58,602 nucleotides of DNA from DAOUET01 sp034430155 (GCA_034430155.1 DAOUET010000080.1:1-58602), one strand, 5' to 3'; counted from the first letter of the stretch, positions 9,274 to 18,298 are shown. Program-made: numbers and translations. Notes: generated by a model not told the origin, from the letters alone.

Positions 9274-11079
9274 ATGACAGATCAAAATTACTCTGAGATC
9301 AGGCGGACTTTGGTTGATGTCGCCATGGGGCGTAAGCCAGCTGACTTGGTCATAAAAAACGGGCGCTGGGTATGTGTTCAGTCTGGTGAAATTATCTCCA
9401 ATACCGATATAGCGGTCAGCGTGAAACGCATCGCTTTCGTTGGGCGGGACGCATCCCACACCATCGGAAGGAGCACCCAAGTAATAGCTGCTACCGATCG
9501 TTATCTCGTCCCCGGATTGCTAGACGGCCATATGCATATCGAATCTGGCATGTTGACCGTTAGTGAGTTTACCAGGGCGGTGATCCCTCATGGTACGACG
9601 GGGATGTTTATTGACCCGCATGAGATTGCTAATGTTTTTGGATTAAAAGGAGTGCGCCTGATGGTGGATGAAGCTGCGTCCATGCCGATACACGTGTGGG
9701 TGCAAATGCCCTCTTGTGTGCCCTCAGCTCCCGGATTGGAGACCCCGGGAGCCAGCATAGGTCCTGAAGAAGTCAAGCAGGCTATGACCTGGAAAGGCGT
9801 GATCGGTTTGGGAGAGATGATGAACTTTCCTGGAGTGTTTCAGGGCGATTTGAAGATGCACACTGAGATGGCAGAGACACGCCAGGCCGGTAAGGTCATC
9901 GGTGGACACTACGCCTCGCCGGATCTGGGATTACCTTTCCATGGGTACGTTGCAGGTGGGCCTGAGGATGATCATGAAGGCACTCGGTTGGAAGATGCTG
10001 TGGCACGCATACGCCAGGGTATGAAGGTAATGTTGCGGTTGGGCTCCGCTTGGCACGATGTGGATGCCCAAATTCGAGCTGTGACTGAATTGGGTTTAGA
10101 GACACGTCATTTTATCCTATGCACTGACGATTCTCATTCAGAGACCTTGGTACAAGAGGGGCATGTGAACCGGGCGGTGAAACAGGCGATTGCTCGAGGT
10201 CTACAACCAATCACTGCCATCCAGATGGCGACCCTTAACACAGCCGAGCATTTCGGTGTGGCCAGAGAGGTCGGCATGATCGCTCCTGGGAGGTATGCGG
10301 ATATTTTGCTAGTCAGTGATCTGCCGGATCTAATGATCGATCAGGTCATAGCAAAAGGGCAGGTAGTGACAGATGGCGAGCGGTTGTTAGTAGATCTACC
10401 CCCCTTTTCCTACCCGGAATGGGCAGTCAATTCGGTCCATCTCGGTCGCTCTTTGACCTCCAAGGATTTCAGCCTGCCTGTACCAGCTGGTTCGAGTCTG
10501 CCCGGTGATAGAGTCAGAGCCAACGTGATCGGCGTGATAGAAAACCAAGCACCAACCCGTCATTTAATCATGGATGTGCCGGCCGAGGATGGCGAGGTGC
10601 GGATCGATATGCAGGCTGACATCGCAAAAATTGCCCTGGTCGAACGCCACCAGGGCACCGGAGCGGTGCAAGTTGGGTTGGTGCATGGATTTGGGTTCAA
10701 CCTTCCCTGTGCTGTCGGTTCGACGGTAGCTCATGATAGCCATCACATGATCGTGGTGGGCACGAATGAGGCGGATATGGCCTTGGCAGCGAATGAACTG
10801 GCCAGGGTTGGCGGCGGTCAAATTGTTGTGCAAGCAGGCAAGGTGATCGGTCTGGTTGAATTGCCAATTGCAGGTTTGATGTCGAACGAACGCGCAGAGG
10901 TGGTTGCTGGAAAGGCTACAAGTGTGCTTGAGGGGTTCAGGACCTGTGGATGTGATCTAAACAACGCAAACATGCAGCTAAGTCTGCTAGCCCTGGTGGT
11001 GATACCGGAGTTAAGGATTTCTGATTTGGGCTTGGTAGACGTGACAAAATTCGATTTTATTCCCGTGTTGGAGCGTTGA
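9274..11079 (+). CDS. ade: Adenine deaminase
   Basis: A 601-residue enzyme that converts adenine to hypoxanthine and ammonia. The amidohydrolase metal motif is in LDGHMHIESGM, followed by the family's IDPHEIANVFG, GHYASPDL and CTDDSHSETL segments, then the long C-terminal domain with GGGQIVV and IAGLMS typical of the two-domain bacterial Ade. The length matches the family. I prefer the ATG at 9274 to a TTG at 9253. It follows the 8-oxoguanine deaminase-like gene by 59 bases and is probably in the same transcript, so both purine deaminases would be controlled together. Confidence 0.93.
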   Translation: MTDQNYSEIRRTLVDVAMGRKPADLVIKNGRWVCVQSGEIISNTDIAVSVKRIAFVGRDASHTIGRSTQVIAATDRYLVPGLLDGHMHIESGMLTVSEFTRAVIPHGTTGMFIDPHEIANVFGLKGVRLMVDEAASMPIHVWVQMPSCVPSAPGLETPGASIGPEEVKQAMTWKGVIGLGEMMNFPGVFQGDLKMHTEMAETRQAGKVIGGHYASPDLGLPFHGYVAGGPEDDHEGTRLEDAVARIRQGMKVMLRLGSAWHDVDAQIRAVTELGLETRHFILCTDDSHSETLVQEGHVNRAVKQAIARGLQPITAIQMATLNTAEHFGVAREVGMIAPGRYADILLVSDLPDLMIDQVIAKGQVVTDGERLLVDLPPFSYPEWAVNSVHLGRSLTSKDFSLPVPAGSSLPGDRVRANVIGVIENQAPTRHLIMDVPAEDGEVRIDMQADIAKIALVERHQGTGAVQVGLVHGFGFNLPCAVGSTVAHDSHHMIVVGTNEADMALAANELARVGGGQIVVQAGKVIGLVELPIAGLMSNERAEVVAGKATSVLEGFRTCGCDLNNANMQLSLLALVVIPELRISDLGLVDVTKFDFIPVLER

Positions 11080-11113
11080 TCAAGAAAAATGATCCTGGCA
11101 GCCAGGGAAATCC

Positions 11114-11830
11114 ATGAAATCCAATTCCCTTTTTCAACGATTACACCAAAATCTAGGCCAAGTAATCACTACTACCAAGGCGGGTGAACGCTTACCATCA
11201 GAGCCTGAGTTGGCCCGCAAATTGGGCGTCTCCAGAGCCACTTTACGAGAGGTGATGCGCACCTTTGAAACCCGGGGACTGATCCAACGACGGCAGGGAG
11301 TAGGGACCTTTGTCCTTCGCCCTTCCCATGTGATTGAAAGCGGTTTAGAGGTTCTGGAAAGTATAGAAGCCCTGGCACGCCGTGAAGGGCTTCAGGTTAC
11401 TCAGGGGGAACTGAAAATCGTCCATCGAGCTGCCAGATTTGAAGAAAATGAAGCCCTGGTAATCGATGCAAAACAAAGGGTGGTCCACGTCTCGCGAGTC
11501 ATCCTGACAGAAGGACGACCGATCGCTTTTTTGGTGGATATCTTGCCTGATGATGTCATTACTCCAAAGGAATTGGCTGATGGCTTTAGCGGATCGGTCT
11601 TGGATTGGTTGCTGCAACGTGGTGATCCACGTCTGGTCAGTTCACGTTGCGAAATCAACGCAGCTCCAGCAAGTTCTGAGATTGCCCGAGCACTCAACAT
11701 CCAGCGTGGCGATGCGCTTTTATGCTTCAATTCTAAACTCTATTCCCTGGGCGGCAGGGTGATTGATTTTTCTTTTAGTTACTTCTTGCCCGGTTATTTT
11801 CGCTTTCATGTGGTCAGAGAGCTGGCCTAA
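11114..11830 (+). CDS. GntR-family regulator with UTRA ligand domain (HutC type)
   Basis: A 238-residue transcription factor. The winged helix-turn-helix occupies about residues 10-75 (PSEPELARKLGVSRATLREV, then GLIQRRQGVGTFV). The rest resembles a UTRA ligand-sensing domain, ending in a strand-rich YFRFHVVREL. It sits between the two deaminases and the carbamoyltransferases, so it is the natural candidate for binding the two palindromes at 7683 and 7728 and for sensing a purine-pathway intermediate. Those palindromes fit the FadR-type consensus better than the usual HutC half-sites, so the pairing is not certain. A modest AGGGA precedes the ATG. Confidence 0.88.
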   Translation: MKSNSLFQRLHQNLGQVITTTKAGERLPSEPELARKLGVSRATLREVMRTFETRGLIQRRQGVGTFVLRPSHVIESGLEVLESIEALARREGLQVTQGELKIVHRAARFEENEALVIDAKQRVVHVSRVILTEGRPIAFLVDILPDDVITPKELADGFSGSVLDWLLQRGDPRLVSSRCEINAAPASSEIARALNIQRGDALLCFNSKLYSLGGRVIDFSFSYFLPGYFRFHVVRELA

Positions 11831-11938
11831 CCGAGGCATTGGTATATCAATGAACGTGACAGGCTGAATCTGGCTGATCATAAATGCGTATAGTGAAGTC
11901 ATCCTTCAGCTTGTTCTACATAATCCAAAATGAAATCC

Positions 11939-11944
11939 AGGAGG
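11939..11944 (+). promoter_or_regulatory. Ribosome binding site deciding the start of the carbamoyltransferase
   Basis: AGGAGG lies nine bases before the ATG at 11954. It falls inside the longer frame that begins at 11930, so it argues for the internal start. Confidence 0.8.
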
Positions 11945-11953
11945 TTTTCAACA

Positions 11954-12904
11954 ATGCGCAGTTTTCTCGGACGCGACATTCTGTCACTAAAAGATTTTGG
12001 ACGGGAGGAATACTTCCGCATCTTTGAAGTAGCGGACCGGTTGGCACCAATCGCTCGTAATCGTCAGAACAGCGACTTGCTGGCAGCCAAGACGCTGGTC
12101 ACTGCCTTCTACCAACCCAGCACCAGAACCAGGTTGGCGCATGAAGCAGCCATGCATCGTCTGGGCGGCCATGTACTGGGCTTCGCCGACGCGAAGATGA
12201 CTCGGGCCGGTGATTTTTACCAGGAATCGATAAAAGACACGGTCAGGATGTTGGAGTTTTATGGTGATGTCTTAGTGATGCGCCATTTCCAGCAAGGCGC
12301 CCCTCACGAAGCCGCCAGGTGGGCCAGCATTCCTGTGATCAACGCAGGAGACGGTTGGGGTGAACATCCTACCCAGGTACTGACGGATCTGTACACGATT
12401 ATGGGAGAAAAAGGACGCCTGGACGGATTAAAATTCTTATTAATCGGCGATATGCGTATGCGCACAATGCACAGCATGTCTTACGCAATGAGCCAGTTTG
12501 ATATTGATGCGATTTATATCTCTCCACCGGAAATGAGCTTGACCGAGGAGTTCAAGAGCGAGTTGATGGCTTTAAACCTGAACTTCCGGGAGATTCAACA
12601 CGTGGAACAAGCCATCGCCGAAGCCGATGTGATTTATATGGAACCGGTTGTCCAGCCGGATTACACCAAATCCCGCGACGAACGGTCGGGTGAAGTAGGT
12701 ATGACTCCCGCGAATTACAAAGTCACAAAAGAGTTGATGCGTAAAGCTAAACAGGATGCAATCATCTTACACTCACTGCCACGCATGGACGAACTTTCAG
12801 TCGAGGTTGATGATACCCGCCACGCGCGTTATTGGATTGAGGCTTTCAACGGTGTGGTGATGCGTATGGCATTGCTGGCTTTGGTGCTAGGCGCCACGGA
12901 GTAG
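11954..12904 (+). CDS. Aspartate-carbamoyltransferase-like enzyme of altered specificity
   Basis: A 316-residue member of the aspartate/ornithine carbamoyltransferase superfamily. Carbamoyl-phosphate residues are kept: PSTRTR near residue 55, an Arg in VLVMRH, the HPTQ of GEHPTQVL, and an Arg in the RTMHS segment. The C-terminus (LPRMDELSVEVDDTRHARYW) follows aspartate carbamoyltransferase. Differences stand out: the TRVQ motif that holds the aspartate Arg/Gln is MEPVVQ here, HPLPR is HSLPR, and the Ser/Lys loop region after the STRTR helix is replaced by a longer segment. I infer that it does not use aspartate. Together with the YgeW-like enzyme and carbamate kinase it probably runs in the degradative direction, releasing carbamoyl phosphate. 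Confidence 0.85.
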   Translation: MRSFLGRDILSLKDFGREEYFRIFEVADRLAPIARNRQNSDLLAAKTLVTAFYQPSTRTRLAHEAAMHRLGGHVLGFADAKMTRAGDFYQESIKDTVRMLEFYGDVLVMRHFQQGAPHEAARWASIPVINAGDGWGEHPTQVLTDLYTIMGEKGRLDGLKFLLIGDMRMRTMHSMSYAMSQFDIDAIYISPPEMSLTEEFKSELMALNLNFREIQHVEQAIAEADVIYMEPVVQPDYTKSRDERSGEVGMTPANYKVTKELMRKAKQDAIILHSLPRMDELSVEVDDTRHARYWIEAFNGVVMRMALLALVLGATE

Positions 12905-12913
12905 GAGACTACA

Positions 12914-13894
12914 ATGCAAAGCGACCTTCGTGGTAGAGATTTAATTGGAGACCTTGACTTCAACAAAGAAGAAGTCGAAACTGTGCTTGAAGTAGCATTT
13001 GATCTCAAACGCAAGCGGGCTTTAGGTGAACCTCATCCTTACTTGCGGGATAAAGTACTGGCGATGTTGTTCTTCTTCTCCAGCACTCGAACGCGCGGCT
13101 CTTTTGAAGCAGGAATGGCTCAACTTGGAGGGCACGCAGCTTTCATCGAGTCACGAACTACGCAAATCTCTCATGGCGATACAGAAAAGGAGATGGGCCA
13201 GATTTTCGGGCGTTACTTTGACGGCATCGCCATCCGCCATGTTGATTGGGGCATAGGCAACCGCTATCTTAATTTCGTGGCGCAGGCTTCACGAGTGCCT
13301 GTGCTTAATATGCAGTGTGACTATTACCACCCCTTCCAAATTCTCGCCGATCTGATGACGATCGTTGAGAAAAAGGGAAGCAATTTGCGTGGAAAGAAGA
13401 TGGTGGTATCGTGGGCTTATGCTGCTTCTTACCTAAAACCGATTTCTGTGCCTCAATCTTTGATTTTGCAAATGCCGCGCTTTGGACTGGATGTCGTTTT
13501 GGCTCATCCACCTGAATTTAAGCTGCAAAACGATATTGTGGATCAAGCCCGCGAGCAGGCCAGAAAGTTTAATACCGGATTCGAGGTGACTGATAGCATG
13601 GAAGAGGGCTTTAATAAAGCCGATATCGTTTACGCTAAATCTTGGGGGCCTCTTCTCACCACAGACGATCCGGATGAAGGCAAACGCATTCAAGATCAAT
13701 ATCAGCAATGGATCACAGACGATGAGAAAATGGCGCTCGCTAAACCAGACGCAATCTACATGCACCCATTACCCGCGGACCGCAATGTGGAGGTCACCGA
13801 CGGAGTTATGGATGGCTCTCACTCGGTTGTGTATGATGAAGCTGAAAACCGCTTGCACGTACAAAAAGCGGTGATGGCGCTGACGATGAGGTAG
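12914..13894 (+). CDS. ygeW: Knotted carbamoyltransferase, YgeW type
   Basis: A 326-residue carbamoyltransferase. The carbamoyl-phosphate motif is FFSSTRTRGSF near residue 55, the second site is YYHPFQILADL and a third is MHPLPADRNVEV. The segment SWAYAASYLKPISVPQSL has the proline-rich loop of the knotted group (acetylornithine, succinylornithine and YgeW enzymes) and most resembles YgeW, whose substrate in E. coli has been unsettled. It follows the aspartate-carbamoyltransferase-like gene by nine bases with AGGAG before its ATG, and precedes carbamate kinase by four bases. This arrangement mirrors catabolic carbamoyltransferase/kinase pairs, so the enzyme probably phosphorolyses a ureido compound to carbamoyl phosphate. 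Confidence 0.88.
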   Translation: MQSDLRGRDLIGDLDFNKEEVETVLEVAFDLKRKRALGEPHPYLRDKVLAMLFFFSSTRTRGSFEAGMAQLGGHAAFIESRTTQISHGDTEKEMGQIFGRYFDGIAIRHVDWGIGNRYLNFVAQASRVPVLNMQCDYYHPFQILADLMTIVEKKGSNLRGKKMVVSWAYAASYLKPISVPQSLILQMPRFGLDVVLAHPPEFKLQNDIVDQAREQARKFNTGFEVTDSMEEGFNKADIVYAKSWGPLLTTDDPDEGKRIQDQYQQWITDDEKMALAKPDAIYMHPLPADRNVEVTDGVMDGSHSVVYDEAENRLHVQKAVMALTMR

Positions 13895-13898
13895 CCAG

Positions 13899-14867
13899 AT
13901 GAGCGGGAAGCCAAATCCTAAAAAAGTCGCCGTCGTAGCGATTGGTGGTAATTCTCTGATAAAAGACAAACAACACCAGACGGTGGAAGACCAGTATCAG
14001 GCAGCTAAAGAAACCACGTGCCATATCGCCGATATGATCGAGGCTGGATGGGATATTGCCATTGGCCACGGCAACGGACCGCAAGTAGGCTTCATCCTAC
14101 GCAGATCAGAAATTGCCCACAGGGTGGAGGGGATGCACGAAATCCCCTTGGATGTCTGCGGAGCGGACAGCCAGGGCGCAATTGGCTATGCATTGCAACA
14201 GAATTTACAGAATGAACTGCATCGTCGGGGCATAGAGAAGTCAGTCGCAACGGTTATCACTCAGGTTCTGGTGGATAAAAACGATCAGGCCTTTCAAAAC
14301 CCGAGCAAACCGATTGGGGGATTTATGGAGGAGGAGGAAGCTAATAGACGGGCAACTGATCTGGGTTGGAGCGTGGTTGAAGATGCCGGAAGGGGTTGGC
14401 GGAGAGTAGTGGCCTCTCCCCTTCCGAAAGAGGTGGTCGAACTTGAGTCCATCGATACGCTTATCAATGCCGGGGTGGTTGTTATTACAGTGGGGGGTGG
14501 GGGCATCCCAGTTATTGATAAAGGGAGTGGAGAATATATCGGTACGGCTGCTGTGATCGATAAGGACTACGCCAGTAGCCTGCTCGCGCAGTTGATTAAG
14601 GCTGAATTGTTAATTATCTCTACCGCAGTTGAAAAGGTGGCGTTAAACTTCGGAAAACCTGATCAAAAAGGGATTGACCGCATGACCATGCAGGAGGCTA
14701 AAAGATATCTGGCTGAAGGGATTCACTTCGCCAAAGGCTCAATGGCCCCAAAAATACAAGCCGTCATTTGGTTTTTGGAAGCCGGTGGCAAGCAAGCTAT
14801 CATCACAAATCCCGAGAATATTGGGCTTGCTCTTCAAGGTGAAAGCGGCACCTGGATCGTGCCGTGA
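13899..14867 (+). CDS. arcC: Carbamate kinase
   Basis: A 322-residue amino-acid-kinase-fold enzyme that makes ATP from carbamoyl phosphate and ADP, releasing carbamate (then ammonia and carbon dioxide). Signature segments are VVAIGGNSL near the N-terminus, IGHGNGPQVG, VEGMHEIPLDVCGADSQG, ITVGGGGIPV, VIDKDYAS and FAKGSMAPKIQA. Its length matches ArcC and the E. coli purine-island paralogue YqeA. Its tight coupling to two carbamoyltransferases gives the island an energy-yielding step. An aspartokinase-like function is unlikely. Confidence 0.95.
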   Translation: MSGKPNPKKVAVVAIGGNSLIKDKQHQTVEDQYQAAKETTCHIADMIEAGWDIAIGHGNGPQVGFILRRSEIAHRVEGMHEIPLDVCGADSQGAIGYALQQNLQNELHRRGIEKSVATVITQVLVDKNDQAFQNPSKPIGGFMEEEEANRRATDLGWSVVEDAGRGWRRVVASPLPKEVVELESIDTLINAGVVVITVGGGGIPVIDKGSGEYIGTAAVIDKDYASSLLAQLIKAELLIISTAVEKVALNFGKPDQKGIDRMTMQEAKRYLAEGIHFAKGSMAPKIQAVIWFLEAGGKQAIITNPENIGLALQGESGTWIVP

Positions 14868-15254
14868 TCGCTTCACCCTCACAATGAGATTCAATCAGAT
14901 AGGACTTACGCAGTTGGTGAGAGGATGGGGGTGTTTGGGCGGGCAACGCCCGCCCAAACACCCCCGATTTTCCCCTGAACTGCGTAACTACTATCAGATT
15001 TAAATTGTTTTGTTCTAACCATAGGACCTAGAAGTGACAGAAGAATGCCATCCGACCTTGTTAAAACAGGAACAATGACATTAGACATAAAAAGAGTCCA
15101 TAGATATGCTTTAACACACCCAATGAAGGATAAATTGAAACTTGCCTGTGTTATATTGATAAGGAAAGGAGGTTTTGTCCTTAATACCAAAATACTTAAT
15201 ACACTTTCAGCAGATAAACCGATCTACATTTGAACTCTCAAGGAGGAGTACCCA
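14868..15254 (+). other. Intergenic region, 387 bp, between carbamate kinase and the transporter operon
   Basis: It contains a MITE-like element (14901-14992), described separately. The remaining 260 bases to the ATG at 15255 include a likely leader with GGAGG at 15168 and an AAGGA/TCCTT arm pair around 15166-15182, and end in the strong AGGAGG before the binding-protein gene. I looked for the purine riboswitch core and did not find it. No clear promoter was identified. Confidence 0.45.
14901..14992. mobile_element. MITE-like palindromic element, copy 1
   Basis: A 92-bp non-coding element. The ends read AGGACTTACGCAGTT at the left and the complement of AGTAGTTACGCAGTT at the right, giving a perfect 10-bp core TTACGCAGTT (14906-14915 and 14978-14987). 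Inside is an 18-bp perfect stem beginning GGGGGTGTTTGGGCGGGC with loop AAC. The element is flanked by a 7-bp direct repeat ATCAGAT (14894-14900 and 14993-14999), which looks like a target site duplication. A second copy lies at 49961. There is no coding capacity, so movement would need a transposase elsewhere. Confidence 0.8.
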
Positions 15255-16517
15255 ATGCAACTCAAAAAATTTTGGAAGATGATGGTTTTACTGGTGCTGG
15301 TTTCGATGGTTGCAGCCGCGTGTGCCAGTCCGGCGACAGCACCCGTGACTACTGAACAACCTGCGGCTGAGACACCAGCTCCAACAGAAGTGGTGGGAGG
15401 CTTCCAGATCCCAGAAATCGAACAGGGAAAATTCAACATTGGTATGGTATTGATTGGCCCACACGATGATGGCGGCTGGTCCCAGGCTCATTATGAAGGT
15501 CTGGAATATGTAGCACAGAATGTACCAGATGTACACACTGCCTACATCGAGAACGTACCCGAGGGTGCTGACTCAGAACAGATCTTTCGCAGCCTTTCAC
15601 GCAAGGGTTTTGACTTAATCCTCGGCACCTCCTTTGGATATATGGACCCGATGGAGACAGTCGCCGGTGATTTCCCTGATGTCACCTACGTACACATCAG
15701 TGGTTACAAGTCCAATGGGACCAATTTCGGCAACCTATTCGGGGCGATGGAAGACATGAAGTACCTGGCGGGTATGCTGGCTGGGGCGCGCGCCAAGATG
15801 GATGGAAACCCAAAGCTGGGCTACATGGCAACTTTCCCCGTCCCTGAGGAGTTACGCCTCGGTAACGCCATCGCTCTGGGTATGAAGAAGACCTGCCCGG
15901 AGTGCACCATGGATGTACGTTGGATCAACACGTGGCATGATCCCATCACCGAGAAGGATGCGGCAGCCTCCCTGTTTGATGCAGGAGCCCAGGTCGTCTT
16001 TACTGGTGCGGATACACCGGCTGTAGCTGACGTTGCCCAGGAGAAAGGCAAGTGGGGTATAACCTATGACTGGTCTGGTTCCTGCAAGGTAGAACGCTGC
16101 TTGACGGCACCTTATTGGAATTGGAGTCCGGTTTACACTGAAATCACTAAAAGCGTTAAGGATGGAACTTATCAAGTCGGTTGGGATTACTTCGATGCTG
16201 ACAGCGGCGGTCTGGGCCTGTTTGGCTTCATGGATGGCCAAGATATGACCAAGGGCGTGTCTGAGCTACCACCGGAAGTCATCCAGGAAGTAAAAGACAC
16301 CTTGGATAAAATGATAAAGGGCGAGTTCAACCGGTTTGACGTGTTCGCCGGCCCCATTGTGGATAATAAGGGTGTAACGATTGTGCCAGCAGGTGAGAAG
16401 ATGCAGCAATCCGATTTGGATCAATTCCCACCTGGGGCGCCCGGCCTGGAATGCAGTTATTGCATGTACTGGTGGGCAGATGGCATCACCGCGGAATTGC
16501 CCGAAACTGGCGGATAA
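15255..16517 (+). CDS. BMP-family (PnrA-like) substrate-binding lipoprotein
   Basis: A 420-residue lipoprotein that captures ligand for the adjacent ABC importer. Signal peptide: basic KKFWK, hydrophobic stretch, lipobox AAAC near residue 23, then a Pro/Thr-rich linker. The body is of the Bmp/PnrA family, with IGMVLIGPHDDGGWSQ, ILGTSFGYMDP, GNLFGAMEDMKYLAG and VVFTGADTPAV. PnrA relatives bind purine nucleosides, which fits the surrounding deaminases, although riboflavin or another ring compound is possible. AGGAGGAG before the ATG is a very strong ribosome site, and two stem-loops follow the stop, both consistent with high expression. Confidence 0.9.
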   Translation: MQLKKFWKMMVLLVLVSMVAAACASPATAPVTTEQPAAETPAPTEVVGGFQIPEIEQGKFNIGMVLIGPHDDGGWSQAHYEGLEYVAQNVPDVHTAYIENVPEGADSEQIFRSLSRKGFDLILGTSFGYMDPMETVAGDFPDVTYVHISGYKSNGTNFGNLFGAMEDMKYLAGMLAGARAKMDGNPKLGYMATFPVPEELRLGNAIALGMKKTCPECTMDVRWINTWHDPITEKDAAASLFDAGAQVVFTGADTPAVADVAQEKGKWGITYDWSGSCKVERCLTAPYWNWSPVYTEITKSVKDGTYQVGWDYFDADSGGLGLFGFMDGQDMTKGVSELPPEVIQEVKDTLDKMIKGEFNRFDVFAGPIVDNKGVTIVPAGEKMQQSDLDQFPPGAPGLECSYCMYWWADGITAELPETGG

Positions 16518-16590
16518 ACCAGGCGCTTGCCAGGGGCTTGATCTGATGAGTTATCGGCCCCGGGTGTAATCTCCTGTAAATTTCTCTTGA

Positions 16591-16613
16591 AGGGTTCAAT
16601 GGTTGTGAACCCT
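16591..16613 (+). repeat. Stem-loop after the binding-protein gene
   Basis: AGGGTTCA and TGAACCCT are complementary around a 7-base loop. It lies 74 bases after the stop and is followed closely by a second hairpin. No T-run follows, so it more likely protects the mRNA 3' side or attenuates than terminates. Confidence 0.55.
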
Positions 16614-16618
16614 CCCGC

Positions 16619-16653
16619 AAGTGTAGGGGTGGGGGAAGCCTGCCCCTACACTT
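16619..16653 (+). repeat. Stem-loop AGTGTAGGGG type after the binding-protein gene
   Basis: AAGTGTAGGGG (16619-16629) pairs with CCCCTACACTT (16643-16653), an 11-bp stem, with additional G/C pairing inside. Similar GTAGGGG palindromes are scattered repeats in some bacterial genomes. In this place it could set the ratio of binding protein to ABC components. Confidence 0.6.
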
Positions 16654-16725
16654 CAAAATATCTTGAAAGTCCATGGTTTTATCACCAGGCCAACCGATCT
16701 ATTGAGCTGATGACTAAACAAACAG

Positions 16726-18294
16726 ATGACAAATACCCAAGAAAATAAAGACCATACCAGGAAAAGCGAAGATCTGGTCGTGGATATGCGGGGGATCGTT
16801 AAACGCTTTCCAGGTGTGTTAGCCAACGATCTTGTTGACTTTGAGCTGAGAAGAGGCGAAATTCACGCGTTGTTAGGAGAAAATGGAGCTGGGAAAAGCA
16901 CCTTAATGAACATCCTGGCTGGCCTGTACCGGCCTGATGCGGGTGTAATTTTGATCAATGGCAAACCAGTTACATTTTCATCTCCCCGCGATGCAATTGA
17001 AGCGGGAATAGGCATGGTGCATCAGCATTTCATGCTTGTTCCATCCCAAAGCGTAACAGAAAATATTCTGTTGGGGCTGGATAAACCACGTTTTCGTCTG
17101 CATCTGAATGAATACCACCAAATTGTGGCCGATTTGAGCGAGCGTTTCGGTCTGAAAGTGGATCCAAGGGCGAAGGTCTGGCAGCTCTCTGTGGGGGAAC
17201 AACAGAGGGTAGAAATCCTAAAAATGCTTTACCGCGGCGCGCAGGTGCTCATTATGGATGAGCCGACTGCAGTTCTGGCACCCCAGGAAATAGAAGGGCT
17301 TTTTGAGACCCTGCGTTCTATGGTGAAAGAGGGGAAATCTCTGATATTCATCAGCCACAAGCTGCAAGAGGTCATGGCTATCGCAGACCGCGTATCCGTC
17401 TTGCGGAGGGGGAAAGTCACGGCTGTGAGCTTGAAGACCAAAGAAACCGATCGAAATGAACTGGCTAAGCTGATGGTGGGACGAGAAGTTCTATTCTTTC
17501 TAGATAAATCACCTTGCAAGCCAGGAGAGATAGTCCTGGATGTCGATAATTTACAGGCGCAGAACGATAAAGGCCTGGCAGCTCTGCGAGGGGTGACGAT
17601 GCAGGTAAGAGCAGGCGAGATTGTAGGACTGGCAGGGGTCGCTGGAAACGGACAAAGAGAATTAGCCCAGGTCATTACCGGGTTGCGAGGCTGTACTGGT
17701 GGGCACGTACGGTTGAGAGGAGAAGAAATAAGCAATAGCCCGGTACGATTGGGCATCTCAAAGGGGGTTGCTTACATCCCCGAAGATCGGGCTCAGGTAG
17801 GGACGGCACCTAACCTGAGCGTCACGGACAATTTGATCATGAAAAGTTATCGGCGACCACCGATCGCACGAGGCTGGATGATAGACACTTCAGAAGCTAC
17901 TCATTTTGCCACACAACTTAAAGAAACCTATGACATTATGGTGCCCTCTGTAGAGACGCCTGTACGCCTGCTTTCGGGGGGGAATCTGCAGCGCGTGATC
18001 CTGGCACGCGAAATCTCGGGGAAACCATCCTTGATGGTTGCAATGCAGCCAACTCGAGGCTTGGACGTAGGCGCTATTGAGGGGGTCCACCGGATTCTTT
18101 TAGAACAGCGTGAGGCTGGTGCAGCCATCCTGTTGATCTCCGAAGAATTGGAAGAATTATTATCGCTAAGCGATCGTATTTATGTAATTTACGAAGGCAA
18201 AATCATGGGTGAGATGCAGGATAGCGATATCGATAAAATTGGTTTGATGATGACCGGTACACCATTAGATCAAATACGAGCTAAAGGAGCATGA
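16726..18294 (+). CDS. ABC transporter ATPase with two nucleotide-binding domains (nucleoside/sugar importer)
   Basis: A 522-residue protein with two fused ATPase domains, as in the RbsA/YufO group. The first has Walker A GENGAGKST (near residue 52), signature LSVGEQQR and Walker B LIMDEPTAVL. The second is degenerate, as is usual: GVAGNGQRE replaces Walker A, with LSGGNLQRV as signature and MQPTRGLDV in place of the DEP box. It powers uptake through the two permeases that follow, four bases and then a few more downstream. The YufO-type gene order (lipoprotein, ATPase, permease, permease) indicates nucleoside import. Confidence 0.93.
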   Translation: MTNTQENKDHTRKSEDLVVDMRGIVKRFPGVLANDLVDFELRRGEIHALLGENGAGKSTLMNILAGLYRPDAGVILINGKPVTFSSPRDAIEAGIGMVHQHFMLVPSQSVTENILLGLDKPRFRLHLNEYHQIVADLSERFGLKVDPRAKVWQLSVGEQQRVEILKMLYRGAQVLIMDEPTAVLAPQEIEGLFETLRSMVKEGKSLIFISHKLQEVMAIADRVSVLRRGKVTAVSLKTKETDRNELAKLMVGREVLFFLDKSPCKPGEIVLDVDNLQAQNDKGLAALRGVTMQVRAGEIVGLAGVAGNGQRELAQVITGLRGCTGGHVRLRGEEISNSPVRLGISKGVAYIPEDRAQVGTAPNLSVTDNLIMKSYRRPPIARGWMIDTSEATHFATQLKETYDIMVPSVETPVRLLSGGNLQRVILAREISGKPSLMVAMQPTRGLDVGAIEGVHRILLEQREAGAAILLISEELEELLSLSDRIYVIYEGKIMGEMQDSDIDKIGLMMTGTPLDQIRAKGA

Positions 18295-18298
18295 GAAC

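Noticed and set aside
15000..15254. Possible purine riboswitch before the BMP lipoprotein
   Set aside because: I looked for the conserved purine riboswitch loops and found no match, so it is only called a leader.
17229..17756. Open frame of 175 codons opposite the ATPase gene
   Set aside because: Reverse reading of a conserved ABC protein.
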